Source: an uncultured Bacillota bacterium
GTDB lineage: Bacteria > Bacillota > Clostridia > UBA1381
Length of the DNA stretch: 13,298 bases
Direction of reading: 5' to 3'
Assembly: GCA_949297205.1 (NCBI GenBank)
Contig: CASFSH010000218.1
Span: 1 to 13,298, forward strand
A program made the position numbers and the translations under genes. Under the pieces are notes generated by a model. It was not told the origin of the DNA and made no database searches. It was given only the letters and a program-made list of their open reading frames with translations. Below are positions 5,227 to 12,956 of the stretch, in pieces. Position 1 is the stretch's first letter; each line of letters starts with the position of its first letter.

Positions 5227-7091
5227 TAAATAATCTTTTCCAAAAGCTTATTGCTTCTTTCAACAAATTTTGTCATTTCTTCAGCATTCAGCGGCTTATT
5301 GCAAAGCATTGCCAAATCATAAACATGTTCGCATACCATCTTTTGTGTATCCTCTTCCATGGTGCTTATCTTCTTAATCATGGAATTGTTTGAATTTAAT
5401 ACAAGTGTATATTCGTCATGGAACATATTGCTCATTCCCGCAAACTGCTGACCGTAGGATTTATATATCTCCTGCATTCTTCTTGATTGTTCTCCCAAAG
5501 TCATGATAGCCGGAACATCGGCGTCTTTCAATGCTTTTACTTCTATCTTCAAATCATCCTTGTTAAGATTTTTCTTGAATAATTCACTCAAGGCCTTGCT
5601 TTCATCCTCCGATACTGCATTTTCATCGGTAAGACTGTTTGACACATCGGAGTCTATTCTCGTAAATTTAACACCCTGTTCCCTGCCCTCTATAAAGGAC
5701 ATATAATGTGTATCTATCATAGTCGGCATAATAACGGCATTTTGTTCATGTTCTTTGAACATTTTAATATACTGGGCCTGCTGATTTTCGTCAGATACAT
5801 AATATACGGTTTTATCCTCTTTGTCACCGATATAATCTTTAAGGGTGATATATTCTCCGTTGATGTCTTTGTAAATCATAATATCCTTGACTTTATCATA
5901 GAACTTTTCATCTCTGATACAGCCGTATTTTATAAACATATTTATATCGTTCCAATAAGAACCATACTTTTCTCTTTCATTTTTAAACAGCTCGCAGAGT
6001 TTATCCGCAACTTTTTTTGTGATATGGGCGGCTATTTTCTTTACGTACCCGTCGTTTTGCAAAAAGCTTCTTGACACATTAAGCGGTAAATCGGGGCAGT
6101 CTATTGTTCCCTTAAGAAGCATAAGAAATTCAGGTATTACTTCCTTTACGTTATCCGCAACAAAAACCTGATTGTTATATAATTTTATCTGTCCCTCATT
6201 GGTTGCAAATTCATGGTTGAATTTAGGGAAATACAGAATACCTTTAAGATTAAACGGAAAATCAACGTTAAGGTGTATCCAGAAAAGAGGTTCATTGAAA
6301 TCCATAAATACCTTTGTATAAAAGCTCTTATACTCTTCATCGGTACAAGCCTTTGGAGCCTTCATCCACAAAGGAGTTGTGTCATTGATTGGCTTAGGTT
6401 CTTCCTTGGTTTGGTTTTCATCGGATTTATCGGATTCTTCCTTATTTTCCTCTTCGGGTTTTACAACCGTCAGATATACCTCTACAGGCAGGAATGCACA
6501 GTATTTGTTCAATACCTGTCTTACGGTATACTCCTCCAAAAACTCCTTGCTGTCATCAGCAATAAACAGTGTAATTGTTGTTCCTCTTTCGGTTTTTGTA
6601 CCCTCTGTCAGTTCATATTCCATGCCGCCGTCACAAAACCATCTTGCAGGCTTTGAACCTTCCATATATGAAAGAGAATCAATCTGTACGCTTGTTGAGG
6701 GCATAAATGCCGAATAAAATCCCAATCCGAAATGTCCTATAATACCTCCGCCGTCCTTATTATCCTCTTCCTTATATTTTTCAAGAAAATCCGCAGCTCC
6801 CGAAAAAGCTATCTGTGTAATATATTTATCAATTTCCTCAGCTGTCATTCCTATTCCGTTATCGGTAATTGTAAGGGTTTTTGCTTCTTTATCAACTATT
6901 ACCTCAACCTTCAGCTTCTCATCTTCACCGATTGTCGCCTCACCTATGTTGGAAAGCTTTTTTAATTTTGTAATGGCATCACAGCCGTTGGAAACCAACT
7001 CTCTTAAAAATATATCCTTATCGGAATATAACCACTTTTTTATAATGGGAAAAATATTTTCGGAATTTACCGAAATGTTACCTTTTGCCAT
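5226..7091 (-). CDS. htpG: Chaperone protein HtpG (bacterial Hsp90)
   Basis: 621 residues, the usual bacterial Hsp90 length. This ATP-dependent dimeric cytosolic chaperone remodels client proteins, often with DnaK. The GHKL ATP site is intact: E31/N35/D38 in RELVSNGCDAI, DNGIGM at 77-82, and GHFGLGFYSAFM from 119. A charged, glutamate/lysine-rich insertion at about 211-240 separates the N-terminal and middle domains. The start codon is preceded by CAGGAG about 8 nt upstream. The gene has its own strong promoter and a perfect CIRCE operator, so it should be under HrcA heat-shock repression. Transcription may continue into kduI, since no terminator is visible in the 82 nt between them. Confidence 0.97.
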   Translation of the reverse strand: MAKGNISVNSENIFPIIKKWLYSDKDIFLRELVSNGCDAITKLKKLSNIGEATIGEDEKLKVEVIVDKEAKTLTITDNGIGMTAEEIDKYITQIAFSGAADFLEKYKEEDNKDGGGIIGHFGLGFYSAFMPSTSVQIDSLSYMEGSKPARWFCDGGMEYELTEGTKTERGTTITLFIADDSKEFLEEYTVRQVLNKYCAFLPVEVYLTVVKPEEENKEESDKSDENQTKEEPKPINDTTPLWMKAPKACTDEEYKSFYTKVFMDFNEPLFWIHLNVDFPFNLKGILYFPKFNHEFATNEGQIKLYNNQVFVADNVKEVIPEFLMLLKGTIDCPDLPLNVSRSFLQNDGYVKKIAAHITKKVADKLCELFKNEREKYGSYWNDINMFIKYGCIRDEKFYDKVKDIMIYKDINGEYITLKDYIGDKEDKTVYYVSDENQQAQYIKMFKEHEQNAVIMPTMIDTHYMSFIEGREQGVKFTRIDSDVSNSLTDENAVSEDESKALSELFKKNLNKDDLKIEVKALKDADVPAIMTLGEQSRRMQEIYKSYGQQFAGMSNMFHDEYTLVLNSNNSMIKKISTMEEDTQKMVCEHVYDLAMLCNKPLNAEEMTKFVERSNKLLEKII

Positions 7092-7157
7092 TTTTCATCA
7101 CTCCTGTTTTATATTAAAAATTATAGAATCATAACCATAAAAATTCTAACAGTATTC

Positions 7158-7186
7158 ATTGTAATACTTTATACTGCTTTTGTCAA
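7158..7186 (-). promoter_or_regulatory. Strong sigma-A promoter of htpG
   Basis: On the minus strand, TTGACA (7181-7186) and TACAAT (7158-7163) are separated by exactly 17 nt, close to the ideal housekeeping promoter. The predicted start near 7151 gives a leader of about 60 nt before the htpG ATG. Confidence 0.85.
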
Positions 7187-7193
7187 TACAAAA

Positions 7194-7220
7194 TTAGCAC
7201 TCTTTTAAATAGAGTGCTAA
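7194..7220. promoter_or_regulatory. CIRCE operator (HrcA binding site)
   Basis: TTAGCACTC (7194-7202), a 9-nt spacer, and GAGTGCTAA (7212-7220) match the CIRCE consensus perfectly. The inverted repeat extends to 13 bp on each side (7190-7202 / 7212-7224). It lies 7 bp upstream of the htpG -35 box instead of over the start site or leader. With its flanking A/T runs it could also fold as a terminator for birA readthrough. Confidence 0.95.
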
Positions 7221-7302
7221 TTTTTACAAATTATTCATATTTAAGATATACTTTCTTTAAGTATTTTATCATACTAAAGTACTGCTCATTATAATCTTGC
7301 TT

Positions 7303-8268
7303 TTATACATATCCGAAAAGTCCTCTGACAGATACCTCACCCGAAGTAACTACTGTTTTTTTTCCGTCTGTTTCAACAACCAATTCTCCCAGCGGAGTCA
7401 CATCAACGGCTTTTGCTTTCTGTTCCTTTCCGAATCCCGTAATAACCACATCCTTACCCAATGTTGCGCACACTTTTTTATATTCCCCGATAATACTTTC
7501 AATTCCGTCGTCAATGAATCTGAAATACAGTTCTTCAAATCTGCCGATAATTTCCGCAGCCGCCTTAAAACGTTTTATTTTTTTTCCCGTTTCCAGATAA
7601 ACCGATGTCGCAACATTTTCAATATCCTTGTCAAAGGCTTCGTTATTCAAATTGACGCCTATACCGCAGATTGCATATTCAAGCCTTTCCATTTCACAGG
7701 ACATTTCACTTAATATTCCGCACACTTTCTTTTTATTCAGAACCAAATCGTTGGGCCATTTTATTTCAAATTTTTCTTTATATATTCCGCTTAACGCTTT
7801 CTGTACGGCAAGCCCCGCAATAAGTGTAAGACAAGGTACTTTCTGAGGTTCTATATCGGGTTTTACCATTATGCTCATCCATAACCCGTTTTTATCCGCA
7901 GACTTCCAGACTTTGCCCCGTCTTCCCCGTCCCATTGTCTGTATTTCGGACAAAAATACCGTACCGTCGGGTTCATTGCTTCTTTGTTTTGCAAGATTGT
8001 TTGTAGAATCGGTTTTTTCCACACATACAATGTTTTTTCCTATAAGTTTTGTATTTAATATTTTTTTTATTTCTTCGGAAGATAAAACATCCGAATCTTC
8101 CAGTCTGTATCCCTTATTTGTCACTGCAGTAATCACATATCCGTCTTTTTTTAAGTTGTTTATATGCTTCCATACTGCGGCACGTGATATTCCCAGCAAG
8201 CTGCTGAGTTTTTCTCCCGACACATAATCCGTTTCGGTTTTCAGAATATCCAAAATCTTATTTTTCAT
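7303..8268 (-). CDS. birA: Biotin-[acetyl-CoA-carboxylase] ligase / biotin repressor BirA
   Basis: 321 residues, the length of bifunctional (class II) BirA. Residues about 1-58 form a winged helix-turn-helix (KLSSLLGISRAAVWKHINNLK). The ligase core carries GRGRRGK at 113-119, the biotinyl-AMP loop, then KWPNDL at 170-175 and KKVCGIL at 180-186. A C-terminal SH3-like domain covers about 268-317. It makes biotinyl-AMP, biotinylates carboxylase carrier lysines, and as a dimer represses biotin genes. No biotin gene or BirA operator is seen here. The start has GAGGAA about 5 nt upstream; that site is part of a 31-bp repeat also found at mutS2. It lies 138 nt downstream of the DUF1015 gene with no clear terminator between, so it may be partly co-transcribed. 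Confidence 0.96.
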   Translation of the reverse strand: MKNKILDILKTETDYVSGEKLSSLLGISRAAVWKHINNLKKDGYVITAVTNKGYRLEDSDVLSSEEIKKILNTKLIGKNIVCVEKTDSTNNLAKQRSNEPDGTVFLSEIQTMGRGRRGKVWKSADKNGLWMSIMVKPDIEPQKVPCLTLIAGLAVQKALSGIYKEKFEIKWPNDLVLNKKKVCGILSEMSCEMERLEYAICGIGVNLNNEAFDKDIENVATSVYLETGKKIKRFKAAAEIIGRFEELYFRFIDDGIESIIGEYKKVCATLGKDVVITGFGKEQKAKAVDVTPLGELVVETDGKKTVVTSGEVSVRGLFGYV

Positions 8269-8275
8269 TTTACTT

Positions 8276-8306
8276 CCTCATTCCGCCGCCAACGCGGCGG
8301 CACAAA
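8276..8306 (-). repeat. GC-rich inverted repeat overlapping the birA ribosome binding site (copy 1)
   Basis: On the plus strand, CCTCATTCCGCCGCC (8276-8290) and GCGGCACAAA (8297-8306) flank a 6-nt core. Both blocks recur exactly at 12579-12608 before mutS2. In the RNA, CCGCCGC can pair with GCGGCGG (8283-8289 / 8294-8300) as a tight 7-bp GC hairpin, immediately followed by GGAATGAGG, which supplies the Shine-Dalgarno of birA. Confidence 0.7.
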
Positions 8307-8361
8307 TACTGACATGGATAATAAGCAGGCAGATTGCAGTTTTAATGGAAAACGGCGTTTT

Positions 8362-8391
8362 TGTATACTCCGAGTTTTGAAAAACTGCCAA
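8362..8391 (-). promoter_or_regulatory. Possible promoter upstream of birA
   Basis: On the minus strand TTGGCA (8386-8391) and TATACA (8362-8367) are separated by 18 nt, within the 138-nt gap between the DUF1015 gene and birA. A second weaker pair (TTAAAA, 16 nt, TATTAT; 8318-8345) lies downstream. Neither is strong. Confidence 0.35.
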
Positions 8392-8406
8392 ATGCGAAGC
8401 TTATTT

Positions 8407-9654
8407 TTACCTTATTCTTTTTGCTTCCAGATAAAATCTCTTGTCCCTTGCTTCCCCCATTGAAAAAGTTTTTCTCGGAAGAGCACCGTCGGTAATTACA
8501 GTTTTAAAAAGTTCATTTTTCCCCATGGGCGGAAGGATAAATCCCATATTGTTTTTTTGTGTCCCCAATTTCAAAACAACATCGTCACCGTGAATATAAT
8601 CCACTTCTCCTCCGTGCTTTTTTATGTAGTCGTCGAGGAAATTCTGAAGCGTTCCCACTGCAAGACCGCTTGAGGGATTTTGTATGTACAAATCTCCCTG
8701 TTTATTCTCTGTGACAAATTTTATATGCTGGCCTTGTGTTTTCTTGTCCGATATATTGTAATACCCATGCATTTCCTTTAACAAATTATCACAATCCACA
8801 TTGAATACTACCCTGTGAATAGGTTCAAATTCCAAAGATTCATCATGAAGGTTTACGATTTCGCAAAGAGCAAATCTTGCAGGATGATTGCCCCATTGGG
8901 ATACAGGTAAATTTTTCTTAATATTTTCCCAGCAGGTTTTCGCCGTTGCCAGAGAATGATTTCCGTCACCCACCGCAAAAATCAGTTTTGCCGCATTTTT
9001 TATATTGTATTTTGAATCAAATTCATCCGAAAGCATATCCAAGCCTGCAAATATCTTTTCACAGTCTTCTTTTCCAGCAAGATAACCTGTCAGGTGCCCG
9101 CTGTCTGCCATCAGTTCAAAATCATACAATTTTTTTAAGTTCTGTTTTTTATCCGCCAGGGGTTCTATTATTTTTTTATCTTCATCATCAATCAGAATCA
9201 TAATATGCGGAAGTTCCAAAGGTGCATTTTCTCTTATTTTGACTCTCGGTGGGATACGTTCCAAAACAGTACCCTCTGTTGCACGAACCATTGACTCCGA
9301 CCCCTTGTTAAAATCATATTCTTCAAGGTCTATACAGCCTACAATACCTTTTCTTACCTTTCCGTCTGCAATTTTTCTTTCAACATAAATCAATGAATCA
9401 CAGTATTCCTCAAATACTCCGTCATCCAGATATTTTTTCATTGTTTCATTGATTTTTTCAATTCTTCCGTCGCCTTCACCGAGAAATGCCTCGGGAAAAA
9501 TAAGATTAAGGGTTGACGGTTCACTTCCCACATACCGTTCTGCCTTTTTCCAGTATTCAGGCTCTGATGTGTATTGGTCGCAGGCTACCACGCTCCATTT
9601 TGTAAAGTCGACATTTTGCGGAATCAATATATTTCCGGTTGTAAATGCTTTCAT
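8407..9654 (-). CDS. DUF1015 family protein
   Basis: 415 residues covering a full-length DUF1015 protein (PF06245), a conserved family of unknown biochemical function. Seen motifs are VVACDQYTSEPEYW near residue 22, RATEGT at 124-129, VGDGNHSLATAK at 228-239, and the C-terminal FSMGEARDKRFYLEAKRI at 397-414. The histidine and acidic residues of GDGNHS look like an active or ligand site, but no reaction is established. There is no signal peptide or membrane segment. It starts 14 nt after ybaK and has AGAAGG about 7 nt before the ATG, so it is the third gene of a mutS2-ybaK-DUF1015 operon. In other bacteria family members are often near serine/phosphoglycerate genes (from memory); none is here. 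Confidence 0.92.
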   Translation of the reverse strand: MKAFTTGNILIPQNVDFTKWSVVACDQYTSEPEYWKKAERYVGSEPSTLNLIFPEAFLGEGDGRIEKINETMKKYLDDGVFEEYCDSLIYVERKIADGKVRKGIVGCIDLEEYDFNKGSESMVRATEGTVLERIPPRVKIRENAPLELPHIMILIDDEDKKIIEPLADKKQNLKKLYDFELMADSGHLTGYLAGKEDCEKIFAGLDMLSDEFDSKYNIKNAAKLIFAVGDGNHSLATAKTCWENIKKNLPVSQWGNHPARFALCEIVNLHDESLEFEPIHRVVFNVDCDNLLKEMHGYYNISDKKTQGQHIKFVTENKQGDLYIQNPSSGLAVGTLQNFLDDYIKKHGGEVDYIHGDDVVLKLGTQKNNMGFILPPMGKNELFKTVITDGALPRKTFSMGEARDKRFYLEAKRIR

Positions 9655-9668
9655 TGCAATACCTTCTT

Positions 9669-10172
9669 TCAGTTATTTTTATCTTTTACAATATCCGCCG
9701 TTACAGCGTCACATATTTTTATAACATCCTGCGGCTTAATCAGCAATGTTACTCCGCATATTCCGCCGCTTACAGCCATTTTATCAAAATTAAGACAGGT
9801 TTCATCAATATATGTTGGATACTTCTTTTTCATTCCTATAGGCGATACTCCCCCTCTTATATACCCCGTCAATCCCTGCAATTCCTTTACATGAATCATT
9901 TCCACTTTTTTATCCTTGCAGCAGGATGCGAACTTTTTCAAATCAACCTCATGATTTACCGGAATACAAGCAACCATTATTCCGTTTTTTTCACCCCGTA
10001 CAACAAGGGTTTTAAAGGACTGTTCCGGAGGTATTCCTGTTTTTTCGGCTATTTTTTCTCCGAAATTATCCCCTATTTCCCCATCACATTCATATTCAAT
10101 TGCATCAAACTCTATTTTTGCTCCCTGAAGCAATCTCATTGCATTTGTTACAACAGCCTTTTTCTTTGCCAT
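9669..10172 (-). CDS. ybaK: Cys-tRNA(Pro)/Cys-tRNA(Cys) deacylase YbaK/EbsC
   Basis: 167 residues, the single-domain YbaK size. It hydrolyses cysteine mischarged onto tRNA(Pro) by prolyl-tRNA synthetase (trans-editing) in the cytoplasm. The conserved lysine is K54 in QSFKTLVV, the equivalent of catalytic K45 in the Haemophilus protein. The signature GYIRGGVSPIGMKK (103-116) covers the conserved G-x-S-P-x-G-x-K-K loop. A lysine-rich start (MAKKK) follows AAAGGG about 10 nt upstream. It lies 17 nt after mutS2 and 14 nt before the DUF1015 gene, so all three are almost certainly on one transcript. Confidence 0.93.
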   Translation of the reverse strand: MAKKKAVVTNAMRLLQGAKIEFDAIEYECDGEIGDNFGEKIAEKTGIPPEQSFKTLVVRGEKNGIMVACIPVNHEVDLKKFASCCKDKKVEMIHVKELQGLTGYIRGGVSPIGMKKKYPTYIDETCLNFDKMAVSGGICGVTLLIKPQDVIKICDAVTADIVKDKNN

Positions 10173-10189
10173 TTGAATTTTCCCTTTCT

Positions 10190-12571
10190 TTATTTTAATT
10201 CTACTATTGTTACACCGTTTTCGCCCTCGCCGAATGTTCCGAGACGATACGATTTTACATACTTCTGTTTTCTGAGCATTTCATGAATACCCTTCTTTAA
10301 AATACCTGTCCCTTTTCCATGTATTATTGTGACGGGAGAAATTGCTGCAAGATAACAGTCATCAAGAAATTTTTCAACCTCCATTAACGCTTCTTCCAAA
10401 TTTCTGCCTCTTACATCACATGTGGTTGTTGCCTCCATTGATTTTGCCGTAAAGTTTTGGGAAGGTTTAACATATTTTTCCGTCAGCTGTTTTGCGGTTT
10501 TATCTTCAATCTTTTTAAGGTTTGATATATGCACTTCCATTTTTATTATTCCTGCCTGAACCAAAACATTTCCGTTTTTATCGGGAATTTTTAAAACGCT
10601 TGCTTCCTGGTCACTCATTGTAACAATTTTAACAGCATCACCCGGTCTTAAATTTTTCGGTGCTTCGTAATAAATCTTTCTCGGCTTTGAGGATTTTTCC
10701 ATTGCCTTATCAATGCTGTCCTCTTTGTTTTTAAGTTTTTCCCTGCTTTTTTCTATTTTCTCGGCTGCATTTTTAACATAACCCTTTTCCTGCATTTTCT
10801 GCAGGTCTTTAATAATAGAATTTGCTTCTTCACGGGCGTCCATAATTATTATTTTTGCCTCATGCCTTGCTTCATCAAGAATACGTGCTTTATTGTCTTT
10901 GAAATTCTTTCTTTCGTTTTCAAGCTGATTTCTCAAATCCTTTATCTCACGTTTCATTCTCTGTGCATATTCCATTTCACTTCTTGCCTTTGCACGGCTT
11001 TCTTCAAGGTCGGTTATAACATCTTCAAATTTAACATTTTCATCAGATAATAACTCGTTTGCCCTGTCTATTATTATTTCATCAAGCCCCAGACGTCTTG
11101 AAATTGCAAATGCATTTGACTTTCCCGGCACTCCTATCATAAGCCTGTAAGTGGGATTTAATGTTTCCACATTAAATTCACAGGATGCATTTTCAACGCC
11201 TTCTGTTGAAAGGGCATACAATTTCAACTCACTGTAATGAGTGGTTGCTGCGGTTTTTGTTTTAAAGGAACGTAAATATTCCAGAATGGATATTGCAAGA
11301 GCCGCTCCCTCCGTAGGGTCTGTTCCCGCGCCCAATTCATCAAAAAGTGCAAGAGAATTATCGTCTACCTGTTTTACAATATCAACAATATTTACCATAT
11401 GCGAAGAAAATGTTGACAGACTTTGTTCAATGCTTTGTTCGTCACCTATATCTGCAAATATGTGAGAAAATACTGCCGCCTTGCTTGAATCAGCGACCGG
11501 AATATGCAAACCTGCTGATGCCATAACCGAAAACAGTCCTATGGTTTTTAGTGTAACGGTTTTTCCGCCGGTATTGGGACCGGTTATAACAAGTGTGTCA
11601 AATTTATCTCCCAAATATATATCATTTGCAACAACTTTATTTTTATCAATAAGCGGATGTCTTGCTTTTATAAATTCAATAATTCCTTTGTCGTTAAGTT
11701 CCGGTTCGTTTCCGTTATAATCAAGAGACAGCTTACCTTTGCAAAAAATGAAATCAAGCTCTGTTATTATCTTATAATTGCTGTCAATCTCTGTTTCATA
11801 TTCACCAACCTGTGCCGTAAGTTCTGCAAGGATTTTCTGAATTTCCTGTTCCTCCTGATTTTGCAGTGCCCTTATTTCGTTATTTGCGGAAACAACACTC
11901 ATAGGTTCTATAAAAAGCGTGGACCCGCTTGATGATGTATCGTGAACAATACCGTTTATCTCCTGTTTGTATTCCGCCTTTACCGGAATTACATATCTGT
12001 CCTGGCGCATTGTAACAATTGGGTCTTGCAAATATTTTTTATAATGTTCCGAATGTATCATTGAATTAAGTGTTTCTTTTATCTTTGCATTCAGATTTTT
12101 CTGCTTTCTTCTTAATGCTGACAATGCAGCCGATGCGTCGTCCGCAATTTCCGTTTCAGATAAAATCGTACCGCCTATTTTATCTTCCAGTGCCTTATTT
12201 GCGGATAAACTGTTTGCCAACGCAAAAATAACATCCAAATCCTCTCCGGCATCGTTTAAATACGTTTTCATTCTCCTTGCAACATACAAAACCCTTGCAA
12301 TTGACAGAAGCTCTTTATTATTTAAAATTGCCCCTATTTGTACTCTTTTTAATGCAGGCGTAATGTTGTCAACCGATAAATTCACCGGAGGATTGCCTCT
12401 TCTCAGCATTGCCGAAACAGCCTGTGTGGTTTCTTTCTGGGCATTTTTTGCTTCTTCTATGGTAAGCATATCCATATCTTTAATTCTTTTTATTACCTCT
12501 TCCGATTCTGTATATCTGCACATCATCGAAAGTATTTTATCAAATTCCAGTACCTTAAATACTTTTTTCAT
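10190..12571 (-). CDS. mutS2: Endonuclease MutS2 (collided-ribosome rescue / anti-recombination ATPase)
   Basis: 793 residues, typical MutS2 length. Order: a MutS-like core/clamp region, ABC-type ATPase with Walker A GPNTGGKT (331-338) and Walker B LALFDELGAGTD (407-418), a long charged coiled coil (about 505-630), a KOW-like segment (LRPGDAVKIV, about 641), and a C-terminal Smr domain (about 716-793) with HGKGTG at 751-756. The Smr nuclease motif usually written LDLRG reads CDVRG here (718-722), a mild change at the first position. No MutS mismatch-recognition N-domain is present, as expected. MutS2 is known to restrain recombination and, in Bacillus, to split collided ribosomes (also called RqcU). 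The ATG follows GAGGTG, which lies at the edge of a GC-rich repeat. First gene of the operon with ybaK and DUF1015. Confidence 0.96.
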   Translation of the reverse strand: MKKVFKVLEFDKILSMMCRYTESEEVIKRIKDMDMLTIEEAKNAQKETTQAVSAMLRRGNPPVNLSVDNITPALKRVQIGAILNNKELLSIARVLYVARRMKTYLNDAGEDLDVIFALANSLSANKALEDKIGGTILSETEIADDASAALSALRRKQKNLNAKIKETLNSMIHSEHYKKYLQDPIVTMRQDRYVIPVKAEYKQEINGIVHDTSSSGSTLFIEPMSVVSANNEIRALQNQEEQEIQKILAELTAQVGEYETEIDSNYKIITELDFIFCKGKLSLDYNGNEPELNDKGIIEFIKARHPLIDKNKVVANDIYLGDKFDTLVITGPNTGGKTVTLKTIGLFSVMASAGLHIPVADSSKAAVFSHIFADIGDEQSIEQSLSTFSSHMVNIVDIVKQVDDNSLALFDELGAGTDPTEGAALAISILEYLRSFKTKTAATTHYSELKLYALSTEGVENASCEFNVETLNPTYRLMIGVPGKSNAFAISRRLGLDEIIIDRANELLSDENVKFEDVITDLEESRAKARSEMEYAQRMKREIKDLRNQLENERKNFKDNKARILDEARHEAKIIIMDAREEANSIIKDLQKMQEKGYVKNAAEKIEKSREKLKNKEDSIDKAMEKSSKPRKIYYEAPKNLRPGDAVKIVTMSDQEASVLKIPDKNGNVLVQAGIIKMEVHISNLKKIEDKTAKQLTEKYVKPSQNFTAKSMEATTTCDVRGRNLEEALMEVEKFLDDCYLAAISPVTIIHGKGTGILKKGIHEMLRKQKYVKSYRLGTFGEGENGVTIVELK

Positions 12572-12578
12572 AACAACA

Positions 12579-12608
12579 CCTCATTCCGCCGCCCCATTGC
12601 GGCACAAA
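12579..12608 (-). repeat. GC-rich inverted repeat overlapping the mutS2 ribosome binding site (copy 2)
   Basis: On the plus strand, CCTCATTCCGCCGCC (12579-12593) and GCGGCACAAA (12599-12608) are identical to the copy before birA, with a different 5-nt core. In the RNA, GCCGC pairs with GCGGC (5 bp, 6-nt loop) directly before GGAATGAGG, the mutS2 Shine-Dalgarno. Sequence beyond the 30 nt is unrelated between the two copies. Confidence 0.7.
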
Positions 12609-12618
12609 CCCGTAACAT

Positions 12619-12657
12619 AAAAAACAACAAAAGGGACTTATGCACATTCTCAGTCCC
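12619..12657 (-). terminator. Intrinsic terminator upstream of mutS2 (attenuator or sRNA end)
   Basis: On the minus strand, GGGACT (12657-12652) pairs with AGTCCC (12638-12633) around a 13-nt loop and is followed by TTTTGTTGTTTTTT (12632-12619). It points toward mutS2, whose ATG is only about 50 nt further on. No minus-strand gene lies upstream within the window, so it ends either a leader or a small RNA. Confidence 0.7.
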
Positions 12658-12672
12658 GATAAAATAACATAT

Positions 12673-12729
12673 ACGGATTATTTTTACGTTCAACTCAGTT
12701 TTACCGCCCGGAGCATACAGACGGATTAT
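12673..12729. repeat. 9-bp direct repeat ACGGATTAT in the mutS2-glmS intergenic region
   Basis: ACGGATTAT occurs at 12673-12681 and 12721-12729, 48 bp apart in the same orientation. In the mutS2-directed transcript these are two ATAATCCGT motifs, the second copy overlapping a TATAAT. They could be paired protein sites or chance. Confidence 0.3.
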
Positions 12730-12783
12730 AAATATTTATAAAAACAATTTACTTTTAATATAATAATCATTTTAAACATATAT

Positions 12784-12812
12784 ATTATAACAAAAAAATA
12801 TCAAAAAAACAA
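12784..12812 (-). promoter_or_regulatory. Sigma-A-type promoter directed toward mutS2
   Basis: On the minus strand TTGTTT (12807-12812) and TATAAT (12784-12789) are separated by 17 nt; the same -35 and spacing occur at the ykgJ leader promoter. A second TATAAT (12725-12730) lies downstream without a good -35. Predicted start near 12777, about 205 nt before the mutS2 ATG. Confidence 0.5.
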
Positions 12813-12855
12813 TATTCAATTATAACATTTTATATTTTTGTCCTTAGTGCAGCGT

Positions 12856-12881
12856 TTTTTTTCAAAATTACTTGAAAAAAA
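12856..12881. repeat. Inverted repeat over the glmS -35 region
   Basis: TTTTTTTCAA (12856-12865) and TTGAAAAAAA (12872-12881) are perfect 10-bp arms with a 6-nt spacer. The right arm contains the glmS -35 TTGAAA. It could be an operator or simply T-tract/A-tract curved DNA acting like an UP element. Confidence 0.4.
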
Positions 12882-12900
12882 TATAAAATTCATATATAAT
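12872..12900 (+). promoter_or_regulatory. Sigma-A promoter of glmS
   Basis: TTGAAA (12872-12877) and TATAAT (12895-12900) are separated by 17 nt. The predicted start near 12907 leaves a leader of only about 50 nt, too short for a glmS ribozyme, and no ribozyme core is seen. Confidence 0.75.
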
Positions 12901-12956
12901 AAATACGTTATATTCAATATGACTATCCCTAAATTTCAAAACGGAGGTAAAATTAT

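Larger units (their letters stand above)
12619..12777 (-). ncRNA. Candidate mutS2 leader with attenuator, or small RNA
   Basis: This is the predicted product of the minus-strand promoter at 12784-12812 ending at the terminator above, about 150 nt. It contains a hairpin AAAATAA/TTATTTT (within about 12660-12690) before the terminator stem, the sequence ACTGAG twice, and a 9-nt direct repeat. No T-box sequence, known riboswitch core or open frame with a ribosome binding site is visible. The boundaries are inferred. Confidence 0.35.

Noticed and set aside
7255..7290. AT-rich hairpin after the birA stop as a terminator
   Set aside because: The stem (CTTTAGTAT/ATACTTAAAG) has a bulge, almost no GC pairs and no U tract.
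9645..10286. Long plus-strand open frame (213 codons) opposite ybaK and the mutS2 end
   Set aside because: It is antisense to well-supported genes, has a skewed Phe/Tyr/Ser-rich composition and shows no recognisable motif. The same applies to the other plus-strand frames opposite the VanW-type, kduI, htpG, birA, DUF1015 and mutS2 genes.
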